Made by a program: the position numbers and the translations under genes. This document shows positions 38,369-46,101 of a stretch of 64,000 nucleotides of DNA, piece after piece (positions within the stretch are counted from its first letter, which is position 1; each line of letters begins with the position of its first letter). The DNA is from Kitasatospora phosalacinea (GTDB lineage: Bacteria; Actinomycetota; Actinomycetes; Streptomycetales; Streptomycetaceae), in NCBI RefSeq assembly GCF_030268885.1, contig NZ_BSSA01000002.1, positions 124,001 to 188,000 of the forward strand, written 5' to 3'. A model generated the notes under the pieces. The model worked only from the letters and a program-made list of their open reading frames with translations, was not told where the DNA came from and searched no databases.

Positions 38369-38893
38369 ATGCCACGCCTGCCGCAGCTCACCGAGGACCC
38401 GGACGGACTGCTGGAACGCACCCGCGCCCGCCTCGGACGGCTCCCCAACCTGTACGCCACCCTCGCCAACTCCCCTGCCGCCCTGGGCGGTTACCTCGCC
38501 CTGCACGAGCACCTCGGCAACGGCGCCCTCACCCCGAAGCTGCGCGAGCAGCTCGCCCTGCTGACCGCCCAGCACAACGAGTGCACCTACTGCGTCAGCG
38601 CCCACACCCTGCGCGGCCGCCGCCTGCTCGGCCTCAGCGAGGAGCAGCTCGCCCGCACCCGCCGGGGCGCCGACGACACCGACCCGCACGCCGACGCGGT
38701 GCTGCACCTGGCCGACCGCGTCCTGCACAGCCGCGGCCGGGTCACCGACGAGGAGCTCGCCGCCGCCCGCGCGGCCGGGGTCACCGACGCCGAGCTCGCC
38801 GAGATCACCGCCCACGTCGCGCTCAACACGCTCTCCAACTACTTCAACCACCTCGCGCAGCCCGCGCTCGACTTCCCGGAGGTCCCGGCATGA
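38369..38893 (+). CDS. Carboxymuconolactone decarboxylase/AhpD-like protein
   Basis: 174 residues, helical. ECTYCVSAH gives Cys72, Cys75 and His79, the CxxC..H redox centre of AhpD-type peroxidases. The N-terminal PNLYATLANSPAALGGYLA is as in the family. It would reduce peroxides or act as a thiol-disulfide helper. GGAGGGG precedes the ATG. The TetR protein controls it through palindromes at 38304-38355. Its stop overlaps the start of a 66-residue gene (ATGA). Confidence 0.9.
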   Translation: MPRLPQLTEDPDGLLERTRARLGRLPNLYATLANSPAALGGYLALHEHLGNGALTPKLREQLALLTAQHNECTYCVSAHTLRGRRLLGLSEEQLARTRRGADDTDPHADAVLHLADRVLHSRGRVTDEELAAARAAGVTDAELAEITAHVALNTLSNYFNHLAQPALDFPEVPA

Positions 38894-39090
38894 CCCCCGC
38901 CCCCCGCCGCGGCACGGTCGAACTCCGCCCCGGCTACACCGTCCTGGACGCCACGGGCACCCCCGTCGACCGCGCCGAGGACGTCGAGTTCACCCTGGAG
39001 GGCGGCTTCGCCCACCTCCGGCTGCCCGGCACCGACACCGTCCAGGTGGTCTCCGCCCCGGCCGTCCACCGCCTCACCCACCCGGCCTGA
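38890..39090 (+). CDS. Small hypothetical protein, coupled to the AhpD-like gene
   Basis: 66 residues, start ATG overlapping the upstream stop by four bases. Sequence with short beta-type segments (TVELRPGYTVLDATGTPV, FTLEGGFAHLRLPG); no cysteines and no membrane helix. No family recognised. The coupling means it is translated only with the peroxidase-like gene, so it may be a partner or regulator of it. Confidence 0.6.
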   Translation: MTPAPRRGTVELRPGYTVLDATGTPVDRAEDVEFTLEGGFAHLRLPGTDTVQVVSAPAVHRLTHPA

Positions 39091-39219
39091 TCCCACCCCG
39101 GCCCGCGCTCCCCGCGCCCACCCCGCTCCGCCCGGCCCGCCGCCCAGGACGGCTAGGATGTGTGCCAATTGTGTTCGGGGGGCGATGTGGGTGCTCCCCC
39201 GTATCCGGGGAGATCGTCT

Positions 39220-40539
39220 GTGAACGCACCGAACATATCCGGTGGAGTGCGGGGAGCACTGTCGAAGCCGCCGGTCCGCCTGTTGCTGGCCGTCGTCGTC
39301 GTGGCGGCCTGCCTGGTCGCCCGGCTGCCGAAGTGGCACGCCGAATCGGTGGACTACCAGGTCTTCCTGCAGAACTGGTACCACTACATCGCGGACCACG
39401 GCGGCCTCCGGGCGCTCAGCGACCCCGGCTTCGCCGACTACAACGTCCCGTACCTGTACCTGCTGGACGGCCTGACCCACCTCCCGGTCTCCGCGCTCAC
39501 CGGGATCAAGGCGCTCTCCGTCGCCTTCGACCTGCTGCAGGCGTTCTTCGTGTTCAAGCTGGTGGCCCTGCGCTTCCCGGGGCGCTCCGCGTGGCAGCCG
39601 TTCGCGGCGGCACTGCTGGCCGTGCTGCTGCCGACCGTCGCCGCGAACAGCGGGTGGTGGGCGCAGGCCGACTCGATCTACACCTCGTTCGTGGTGGGCG
39701 GCGTCTACTTCGTGCTCCGACACCGCCCGTGGTGGGCCTGCACCCTGTTCGGCCTGGCCTTCGCGTTCAAGCTCCAGACCATCTTCGTCTTCCCGTTCCT
39801 GCTGGTCATGGTGGTCACCCGGCAGGTCAAGTGGCAGAGCCTGCTGGCGATCCCGGCCGTCTACCTCGCCCTGGACGTCCCGGCGCTGCTGGTCGGCGCG
39901 GACCCGGTCCAGCTGCTCACCGTCTACAGCCGCCAGACCGGCAGCTACCAGAGCCTGGCCCTCAACGCCCCGTCGCTCTACCACTTCGTCAAGACCCCCG
40001 GCAGCACCGGGACAGCCGACCTCGTCCGCACCGTCGGCGTGGCGTTCGCGGCCGCCGTGGTGATCGCCCTGACCGCGTTGGCCGTGTTCTCCCGGACCGG
40101 CCGCCGCGCAGTACGCCGCGCCTCCACCGGGGCCTCGCTCACCCCGAACCAGGTCCTGCTGACCGCGCTGGCCTCGGCGGTCACCGTGCCGATGCTGCTC
40201 CCCTCGATGCACGACCGGTACTTCTACATCGCGGACGTGCTCAGCCTGGTGGTGGCCTTCCAGCTGCCGCGCCGGCTCTGGTACGTGCCGGTCCTGGTGC
40301 AGGCTGCCTCGCTGGCCAGCTACCTGCCGTTCCTGTACTACGAACTGCCGGGCCACTACCGGAAGTACCACTGGTCGGCGAACGAATGGCGGCTGATCTC
40401 CGGCCTGATGATCCTGGCCGCCCTCGCCGTCCTGACCGCCGCCGTCCGGGAGTACCGCTGCGGCCCCGCCGAGTCCGCCCGGGCCGCCTCCGCCCACGAC
40501 TCCGACCAGCCCCCGGCCGAAGCCGCGCTCTCCCGCTGA
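39220..40539 (+). CDS. Membrane glycosyltransferase, mannosyltransferase/GT87-like
   Basis: 439 residues with about 10 membrane helices. After the first helix comes a long external loop with WHAESVDYQVFLQNWYHYIADHGG (region ~45-75) and DYNVPYLYLLDGL. Another conserved-looking site is NSGWWAQADSIYTSFV in helix ~5. This matches GT-C-type polyprenyl-phosphate-dependent mannosyl- or glucosyltransferases (Gpi18-related). The GTG at 39220 has GGGGAG seven bases upstream; an upstream in-frame start at 39160 is possible. TAGGAT at 39153-39158 may be the -10 box. The sugar and acceptor are unknown. Confidence 0.75.
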   Translation: MNAPNISGGVRGALSKPPVRLLLAVVVVAACLVARLPKWHAESVDYQVFLQNWYHYIADHGGLRALSDPGFADYNVPYLYLLDGLTHLPVSALTGIKALSVAFDLLQAFFVFKLVALRFPGRSAWQPFAAALLAVLLPTVAANSGWWAQADSIYTSFVVGGVYFVLRHRPWWACTLFGLAFAFKLQTIFVFPFLLVMVVTRQVKWQSLLAIPAVYLALDVPALLVGADPVQLLTVYSRQTGSYQSLALNAPSLYHFVKTPGSTGTADLVRTVGVAFAAAVVIALTALAVFSRTGRRAVRRASTGASLTPNQVLLTALASAVTVPMLLPSMHDRYFYIADVLSLVVAFQLPRRLWYVPVLVQAASLASYLPFLYYELPGHYRKYHWSANEWRLISGLMILAALAVLTAAVREYRCGPAESARAASAHDSDQPPAEAALSR

Positions 40540-40562
40540 CGGGGCCCCGGCCCGCAACGCAC

Positions 40563-40594
40563 GCGGCCCCGGCGGGATCTCCCGCCGGGGCCGC
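40563..40594. terminator. Bidirectional hairpin
   Basis: 15-base perfect arms (40563-40577, 40580-40594) with a 2-base loop, between the convergent glycosyltransferase and LppU-like genes. Confidence 0.8.
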
Positions 40595-40596
40595 GC

Positions 40597-40647
40597 CGTC
40601 ACTGCTCGCGCCGCGTCACTTCTCGCGCCGCGTCACTTCTCGGTCGG
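40597..40647 (-). repeat. 17-base tandem repeat at a gene end
   Basis: Three copies of a 17-base unit (CGTCACTTCTCGCGCCG type) at 40597, 40614 and 40631. The gene-side copy holds the real stop codon and last Glu-Lys codons of the LppU-like gene, so the array looks like repeated duplication of its 3' end. Confidence 0.8.
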
Positions 40648-41052
40648 CGTCAGGCACAGCACGAACTTCTCGGTGCCCTTCTGCTGCGCGATGGCCACGA
40701 AGTCGTCGCCGCAGGCGTTCACGTCGAAGCTGTTGTCGATGACCTTCGAGACCTTGGTGTTGGCCTTGGCGTCGTCGCAGCCCACGACCTTGAAGTCCGG
40801 GTCCTTGTCGGTGCCCGCGACCACGGCGCAGTCGCCGACCTTGGCGCGGACCGGGTCGTCGCTGAACAGCGAACCGACGCCGACCTTGACCGCGACGATG
40901 AGGGCGATCGTCCCGACGGCGGCGAGCACCTTCTTGCCCTTGCCGCCCTTCTTGGGAGCCGCGGCGGCCTGCGCGGCGGCGTACTCGAAGGGGGCGGCGG
41001 GCGCCGCGGGAGCGGCCGGGGACTCGGGCTGGGGGGTCTGCGGAGTGGACAT
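40633..41052 (-). CDS. LppU/SCO3897-family membrane protein
   Basis: 139 residues. A Pro/Ala-rich cytoplasmic start, one membrane helix (VLAAVGTIALIVAVKVGVG, ~43-62), then an external domain with four cysteines (DCAVV, GCDD, NACGD, VLCL) that likely form two disulfides. This is the LppU/SCO3897 pattern. Function unknown. Its gene end carries the tandem repeat at 40597-40647. Confidence 0.8.
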   Translation of the reverse strand: MSTPQTPQPESPAAPAAPAAPFEYAAAQAAAAPKKGGKGKKVLAAVGTIALIVAVKVGVGSLFSDDPVRAKVGDCAVVAGTDKDPDFKVVGCDDAKANTKVSKVIDNSFDVNACGDDFVAIAQQKGTEKFVLCLTPTEK

Positions 41053-41220
41053 GGGTTCCTCTGGTCTGGGTCGCCCTGCGACGATGGTGCGCGCACCCTA
41101 TCCAGGTCCGAATCGGGCCTTCCCGGCATTCACCGCGATATCCAGCGGGCGTGACCCAAAAGAAATGCAAAGAATTCCCAAAGGGATTCCCGGGCCTTCC
41201 GCCGGTCCCGGCCCGGATGC

Positions 41221-41973
41221 CTACAATGCGCCGTTCCGGGCCCGGAGTTCCTCGACCACGCAGAGGAACAGGAAGAAGTTCGGGATCTTGTGGACCGGGG
41301 TGTTCGACCAGGGCAGCCACTTCCCCGCCCGGCGCACCGCCACCGTGCCGCGCCGGACCTCGACCTGCTCGACCTCGCCCCACGGCACACCGTTGCGGTT
41401 GGCCGTCGCCACCCCGGCGGCGTTCACCACCATGTCGCCGAAGTGGACCGTCCCGCCGCCGCCCAGCAGGCCCAGCACGCCCGGCAGCTGGGCCCGGGTG
41501 ATCTCGTGCTGCACGGCCGCTCCCCACACCTCCGGGTCGGCGTAGAAGCCGGTCAGCCGGGCCTTCACCCCGTCCGGCCGGAACAGCCGGTACTCGTAGG
41601 ACGTCCCGACGTAGATCCCGTTCACGTACCGCCGGGTGATCCGCTGCAGCACCGAGAGCGCGTCCCAGCGGAACGCGAGCGGGCCGCCCGGCTCGTCCAG
41701 CACCAGCCCGTGCTCGAAGCAGTGGATCCGGCGGGCCGCCTGCCTCCGGTTGACGTTGGGCGTCTGCCAGAGCTGCCACAGGAAGAACAGGCCCGGCAGC
41801 ACGAAGACGAACAGGCCGAACAGGCCGAACACCGCCAGGCCCAGGATGCTCCAGGCACTGCGGCGCTTCGGGGCGAACGAGGCGCGGAGCCCGCCCAGTC
41901 CCTCCGCGGCCGCCAGGGCGGCCACGTCGTCGGAGAACGGCTGCCCGGCGGGCGGGGCCTGTACGTCGTGCAC
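41221..41973 (-). CDS. DUF6585-family membrane protein
   Basis: 250 residues. A hydrophobic pair near residues 45-70 (ILGLAVFGLFGLFVFVLPGLFF), then a C-terminal domain with FEHGLVLDEPGGPLAFRWD and PWGEVEQVEVRRGTVAV, resembling PH-like domains of DUF6585 proteins. Function unknown. Start GTG at 41973 with AGAGG seven bases upstream. Confidence 0.75.
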   Translation of the reverse strand: MHDVQAPPAGQPFSDDVAALAAAEGLGGLRASFAPKRRSAWSILGLAVFGLFGLFVFVLPGLFFLWQLWQTPNVNRRQAARRIHCFEHGLVLDEPGGPLAFRWDALSVLQRITRRYVNGIYVGTSYEYRLFRPDGVKARLTGFYADPEVWGAAVQHEITRAQLPGVLGLLGGGGTVHFGDMVVNAAGVATANRNGVPWGEVEQVEVRRGTVAVRRAGKWLPWSNTPVHKIPNFFLFLCVVEELRARNGAL

Positions 41974-42181
41974 GGAATTACCTCTTCACTGCGCATCACC
42001 ACCGACAACACCGCAGGTCAGCGGCGGAACCGGATGCTACTGGCAATCGGCCGCCCCGAACAGGCCCTTTCCAGGGGGAGGACGACGCCCGTTCCGGCGC
42101 CTTACGGTCGGGTGCGGAATTCCCTTTCCGGCCCCGCCGCCCCTTCCGCGGAACCGGTCCGCGCCCATCCCGCCGACCGCC

Positions 42182-42631
42182 GGACCGACCACCACGAAGC
42201 ACCCGCGCCGCACCGCCGACTCCGCCGCCCTGCTGCTCGTCTGCGCCCTCGGCACCGCCGCCTGCGCCTCCGACCCCGCACCGCCGCCGCCCGCTTCACC
42301 GTCCGCCCCCACCGACCCGGCCGCACCCACCGGCCCCCGGACCACGACCACCTTCACCACCGACCGGCCGCTGAGCGCCGACGCGCTCGACCGGGCCACC
42401 GAACAACTGCGCCACCGGGCCGAGTTGCTCGACCCGGCCGACCCGAAGGTGACCACCGCCGACGGCGACGTCCTCTCCCACCCCCTACGTCAGCCAGGCC
42501 ATCACCGGCGGACAGGCCGTCGCTCCGGCTCCTTCAGCGAGGAGGAGGCCCAGCAACTGGCCGCCCAACTCGCCACCCCCGCCCTCCCGCCCGGCCTCCA
42601 CCCGAGCAGCACCACCACCCCCGCCCCCTGA
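42182..42631 (+). pseudogene. Decayed SecD-P1-like lipoprotein gene
   Basis: The frame has a lipobox-like LLLVCALGTAACAS and then RPLSADALDRATEQLRHRAELL, as in secreted SecDF P1-head lipoproteins, but there is no ATG, GTG or TTG before the signal region. At about 42490 the conserved reading (YVSQAITGGQ) continues in the next frame, and from about 42540 the first frame resumes (EEEAQQLAAQLATPALPPG), with a stop at 42631. Lost start plus paired frameshifts indicate a dead or mis-sequenced gene. Confidence 0.6.
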
Positions 42632-42661
42632 GCCCGACCGGCCCGCCGACCCGGTCGCCGG

Positions 42662-43417
42662 TCACCAGCGGACCGGGCCGTCGTCCTCGAAGAAGCCGCC
42701 GGTCGGCCCGTCCGGCCCGAGGGTGGCCAGCCGGACGGCGACCGCCGCACCCTCGTCCGCGGTGCGGGTGACACCGCGGGCGAAGGGGAGACCGCTGGTG
42801 AAGTCGGTGGCGCAGGCGCCCGGGGCGGCGGCGTTGACCAGGATGCCCTCCGGTCGGAGCTCCCTCGCGTACTGCACGGTCAGCATGTTGAGCGCGGCCT
42901 TGCTCACGGGGTAGGCCGCCATCGGCGGCAGGCCGGACACGTAGTGACCGGGGTCGGTCTGCCGGTCGAGGGAGCCGAGCCCGCTGGACACGTTGACGAT
43001 CCGGGCCCGGGCGGAGCGCCGGAGCAGGGGCAGCATCGCGTTCGTCACGGCCAGCACCCCCAGGACGTTCGTCCCGAGGACCGCGCCCACCTCCTCCGGC
43101 GTTGCGGCGCTGGGGGGTCGGCGGTCCACCGCGCCGGAGATCCCGGCGTTGTTGACCAGGACGTCGAGCCGGCCGAACCAGGCGTCGACCTGCCGGGCGG
43201 CCTCCCGGACGCCGGACGGGTCGGTGACGTCCAGGGTCAGCGGCCGGGCCGCGGCCCCGGCGGCACGCAGCCGCTCGGCGGCGGCCGCGGCCCGCTCCGG
43301 GCTCCGGGCGGCCACCAGGACGGTCAGGCCGCGTTCGGCGAGTTGCCGGGCGATGGCGAACCCGATGCCCCGGTTGGCCCCGGTCACCAGTGCGAAGGTG
43401 CTGCTGTCATCGGTCAT
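42662..43417 (-). CDS. SDR-family oxidoreductase (paralogue pair 2)
   Basis: 251 residues, classical SDR: TGANRGIG near residue 12, NNAG in the middle, NVSSGLGS with the catalytic Ser, and YPVSKAAL with Tyr/Lys. Close in layout and sequence to the SDR at 7475-8209 (same C-terminal GPTGGFFEDDGP.W type ending, written with a gap). Divergent from a LysR gene 70 bases away. Substrate unknown. Confidence 0.85.
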   Translation of the reverse strand: MTDDSSTFALVTGANRGIGFAIARQLAERGLTVLVAARSPERAAAAAERLRAAGAAARPLTLDVTDPSGVREAARQVDAWFGRLDVLVNNAGISGAVDRRPPSAATPEEVGAVLGTNVLGVLAVTNAMLPLLRRSARARIVNVSSGLGSLDRQTDPGHYVSGLPPMAAYPVSKAALNMLTVQYARELRPEGILVNAAAPGACATDFTSGLPFARGVTRTADEGAAVAVRLATLGPDGPTGGFFEDDGPVRW

Positions 43418-43474
43418 GCCTCCAGCCCACCACCCCCAACACACCGGCGAACAGGACCAGTTGGGTCGCGAACG

Positions 43475-43489
43475 ATACCGTGGCGGTAT
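43475..43489. promoter_or_regulatory. LysR-type operator over the lysR start
   Basis: ATACCGTGGCGGTAT has 6-base arms and a 3-base centre and fits the T-N11-A LysR box. TACCGT inside it lies six bases before the ATG of the LysR gene, so it is also its leaderless -10 box: autoregulation is likely. Confidence 0.6.
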
Positions 43490-44348
43490 GGACCGACCGG
43501 AGACCCGCGAACTGGCGTACTTCCTGGCCGTCGCCGAGGAACTGCACTTCGGCCGGGCCGCCCGACGCCTCGGCATGGCCCAGCCCCCGCTGTCCCGGGC
43601 GATCCGCCAACTGGAGCGGCGCATCGGTGTCCCGCTGCTGTTGCGCGAGCACCACCGGCTGACGCTGACCGAAGCGGGCCGGGTGCTCGCCGAGGAGGCC
43701 GCCGCGGTCCTGGCCGCGGCGAGCGCGGCGGTCCGCCGCACCCGGCGGGCCGGACGGCCGGATCCCCGCCTGGTGGTCGCCCTGAAGTCCGGCGGGGACG
43801 GCGACCTGCTGCCCGCCCTCCTCGCCGCCTTCCCCACCGCACCGGAGGCCGTCCCGGTCGAGGTCCTGCTGTGCGACGTCCCCGACCGGGCCCGCCTGCT
43901 CCGGGACGGCACCGCCGACGTCGCGTTCCTGCACGCCCCGTACGAGGACTTCACCGACCTCGACACCGAACCGCTGCTCACCGAACGCACCGTGGCGGTC
44001 CTCCCCCGCTCGCACCGGCTCGCCGACCGCCCCCGCCTGCACCCGGCCGACCTGGCCGACGAACCCACCGCCCGCTGGCAGGGCCGGCCGGGCACCGGCC
44101 CCGAAGTCCGCGACCTGGCCCAGCTGATGCACCTCGTCGCCCTCGGCCGCGCCGTGGCCCTCGCCCCCGCGTCCGTCCGCACCCAACTCCGCCGCGACCT
44201 GTGCTGCGTCCCCGTCCCCGACGCCGCCCCGACCACCCTGGTCCTCGCCTGGCCCTCCCGCTCCCGCTCCCCGGCCCTGGCCGCCTTCGTCCGCACCGCC
44301 GCCGCGGTGGCCGCCGGACACCGGCCCCCGGCGGGCCCGAACGGCTGA
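43488..44348 (+). CDS. LysR-family transcriptional regulator (pair 2)
   Basis: 286 residues. Winged helix-turn-helix start (LAYFLAVAEELHFGRAARRL, then PPLSRAIRQLE) and effector domain with FLHAPYEDF and VALGRAVALAPASV. Homologous over the length to the regulator at 8280-9221. Leaderless start at 43488 with an operator overlapping it; it should control the divergent SDR gene. Confidence 0.9.
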   Translation: MDRPETRELAYFLAVAEELHFGRAARRLGMAQPPLSRAIRQLERRIGVPLLLREHHRLTLTEAGRVLAEEAAAVLAAASAAVRRTRRAGRPDPRLVVALKSGGDGDLLPALLAAFPTAPEAVPVEVLLCDVPDRARLLRDGTADVAFLHAPYEDFTDLDTEPLLTERTVAVLPRSHRLADRPRLHPADLADEPTARWQGRPGTGPEVRDLAQLMHLVALGRAVALAPASVRTQLRRDLCCVPVPDAAPTTLVLAWPSRSRSPALAAFVRTAAAVAAGHRPPAGPNG

Positions 44349-44683
44349 TCCGGCCGCGAGGGATTCGGCTGTCGAGGCCCCATATCTGTCAGGATCAGAA
44401 CAACAATCGCGGGAGCCCGGCGGCGCGGGTCGGCGCGGCCTCTGTTCCGAGTGTCCGGAATGGCGCCATATCCGGCGTTCACGCGCCCGAAATACTACTT
44501 GGCTGCAGACTGTCGCAATTGCCGACCGGAATTACCCGTTCCGCATCCCTCCGGAGCCGCTCCGACCGCGGCAATATTCTGGTCTAGACAACGTATCGAT
44601 ACGTCCTATAGCCTCGGTCCCGCGAGCTCGCCGGCAATGCAACACCGAAGAACCGGAATTTTCGCCCGTCAATGGGGGTTGGA
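44349..44683. other. Non-coding stretch before the peptide cluster
   Basis: 335 bases, less GC-rich than the surroundings in its second half. Apart from the promoter at 44585-44612 and a GGGGG/GGA ribosome binding site before 44684, no gene or strong hairpin was seen; the transcript leader would be ~65 bases. Confidence 0.6.
44585..44612 (+). promoter_or_regulatory. Promoter with a palindrome in its spacer
   Basis: TAGACA (44585-44590) and TATAGC (44607-44612) are 16 bases apart. The spacer begins with ACGTATCGATACGT (44591-44604), a perfect 14-base palindrome, so a dimeric regulator could shut off the peptide gene here. Confidence 0.55.
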
Positions 44684-44896
44684 ATGCTTCAGGCAATGAA
44701 GGCCATGGCTGACCAGATGCTCGGGAAGCTGCTCAGGGAGGAGACGGCCGAGGCCGACGGGTCCGCCGGCTGCCTCCGGTACACCGGCACGGAGGGGTGC
44801 AGCGCGGGCGGCTGGCGCTGCCGCTACGCCTGGTACTCCTGGAACTGCGCCGCGCAGCCGCAGCTCGTCTGCGCCGAGTACAGCGTCCGCTGCTAG
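44684..44896 (+). CDS. Cysteine-rich peptide precursor
   Basis: 70 residues from the ATG at 44684 (GGGGG and GGA upstream; an in-frame ATG at 44672 adds four residues but lacks a site). Residues 1-29 are an amphipathic, Met/Leu-rich, acidic leader without a hydrophobic signal core. Residues 30-70 contain six cysteines (30, 39, 46, 55, 63, 70) with many Trp/Tyr and end in Cys. The even Cys count, the charge contrast and the following MauE, TlpA-like, ABC and peptidase genes suggest a secreted peptide with three disulfides; thioether or other changes cannot be excluded. No family recognised. Confidence 0.7.
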   Translation: MLQAMKAMADQMLGKLLREETAEADGSAGCLRYTGTEGCSAGGWRCRYAWYSWNCAAQPQLVCAEYSVRC

Positions 44897-44935
44897 TCGC
44901 AGGCGGCGTCGGCCGCTGACGGCCGAACGGCCGAC

Positions 44936-44971
44936 CGCCCCCGGTGCCGTCCACGGGTGGCACCGGGGGCG
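44936..44971 (+). terminator. Hairpin between peptide gene and processing genes
   Basis: 13-base perfect arms (44936-44948, 44959-44971) with a 10-base loop, 40 bases after the peptide stop. As a partial terminator it would give more peptide mRNA than mRNA for the downstream enzymes. Confidence 0.7.
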
Positions 44972-44993
44972 GGTGCGCGGAATGGGGGAAATC

Positions 44994-45527
44994 ATGAACG
45001 ACCAGCTCCTCCTGGTCTGTCGTGCCGTGATGACGATCGTCTTCGCGGCCTCCGTACTCGGGAAGGTGCGGTCGCCGGGGGCGTTCGCGGCCGCGGTGCG
45101 GGTGATGAGGGTGGTTCCGGCGCGGCTGGCCGGCCCGGTGGCGGCCGCGGTGCCGGTGCTGGAGGCGGGGCTGGCGCTGGCGGTCTGGGTGCCCGTGCTG
45201 ACCGCCTGGGCGTTCGGCGCGGCCGCGGTGACCCTGGTCGCGTTCACGGCGGCCCTGGTCGCGGTGCTGCGGCGGGGGATCGACGCCTCGTGCTCCTGCT
45301 TCGGGATTTCCGCGGCCCCGGTCGGGCCGGCCCAGGTGGTGCGCAACTGCGTTCTCCTCGCATTCTCCTCCACCGGCCTGGCGACGGCGCTGGCCGCCGA
45401 CGGCGGAGCAGTTCCGGCGGATCACGGGAAAATCCTGCTCGGAATTCTCGTCGCCGCCCCCCTGAGTATTCTTCTCATTTTTTCCGAGGTCCTTCACGAG
45501 GTCTTCGGCAGATCAACGGTGAAATGA
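44994..45527 (+). CDS. MauE/DoxX-type membrane redox protein
   Basis: 177 residues, four to five membrane helices. The CxC motif at Cys100 and Cys102 (DASCSCFG) in the loop after the third or fourth helix is the mark of MauE-family proteins, which help form disulfides in periplasmic proteins (for example methylamine dehydrogenase) together with the thioredoxin-like MauD. The partner here is the next gene. GGGGGAA before ATG 44994 is the ribosome binding site. The presumed role is passing electrons between the membrane and the disulfides of the exported peptide. Confidence 0.8.
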   Translation: MNDQLLLVCRAVMTIVFAASVLGKVRSPGAFAAAVRVMRVVPARLAGPVAAAVPVLEAGLALAVWVPVLTAWAFGAAAVTLVAFTAALVAVLRRGIDASCSCFGISAAPVGPAQVVRNCVLLAFSSTGLATALAADGGAVPADHGKILLGILVAAPLSILLIFSEVLHEVFGRSTVK

Positions 45528-45576
45528 CACCGGACTGTCGGGGCGTGCTTTCCGGATTGCCTGATCGGGGTTCCCT

Positions 45577-46101
45577 GTGTTGGTCGCTGCAGTTGTCGTG
45601 ATCGCTCTTCTGTCCGTTTTCAACCTGGTCCTCACGTTCGCGGTGGCCCGCAGGATCTCCGGCACCGCGCAGCAGACCCCCGCGCTACCGGGCAACCGGT
45701 TGCTCAGCGGGTCCCCGCTGCCGGAGTTCGCCGCCGTCACCCGCTCCGACGGCCCGGTCACCCGGGCCGACCTGAGCGGGGAGGCGTTGATCGGCTTCTT
45801 CTCCAGCACGTGCGAACCGTGCCTGGAGCAGGCGCGCGAATTCGTCGTCACGGCGCGTGCGCTGCCGGGCGGACGCGACGCGGCGCTGGCCGTGGTCAAG
45901 GGCGGCGGCCCGCTGGAGGAGGAGCTGGTGCAGCTGGTCGAGCCGGCGGCCCGGGTGGTCGTGGAGTCGTCCGGCGACGGGCTCATCGACGCGTTCGGCA
46001 TCAAGATCTGGCCGAGCTTCCTCTCGGTGGGCCCCGAGGGGAACACCGCCTGGGTTCCGCCGTCCGGCGGCCGACTCGTGTCCGCCGGCGGGGCCGGGTG
46101 A
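45577..46101 (+). CDS. Membrane-anchored thioredoxin-fold protein (MauD/TlpA-like)
   Basis: 174 residues. Signal-anchor helix 1-25, then an extracytoplasmic thioredoxin fold with FFSSTCEPCLEQA (Cys79-Cys82) and the cis-Pro loop IKIWPSFLSV. TlpA/MauD-like proteins exchange disulfides outside the cell and work with MauE. The GTG start at 45577 is inferred; its stop overlaps the next start (GTGA at 46098). Coupling with the exporter supports a shared task on the peptide. Confidence 0.82.
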   Translation: MLVAAVVVIALLSVFNLVLTFAVARRISGTAQQTPALPGNRLLSGSPLPEFAAVTRSDGPVTRADLSGEALIGFFSSTCEPCLEQAREFVVTARALPGGRDAALAVVKGGGPLEEELVQLVEPAARVVVESSGDGLIDAFGIKIWPSFLSVGPEGNTAWVPPSGGRLVSAGGAG

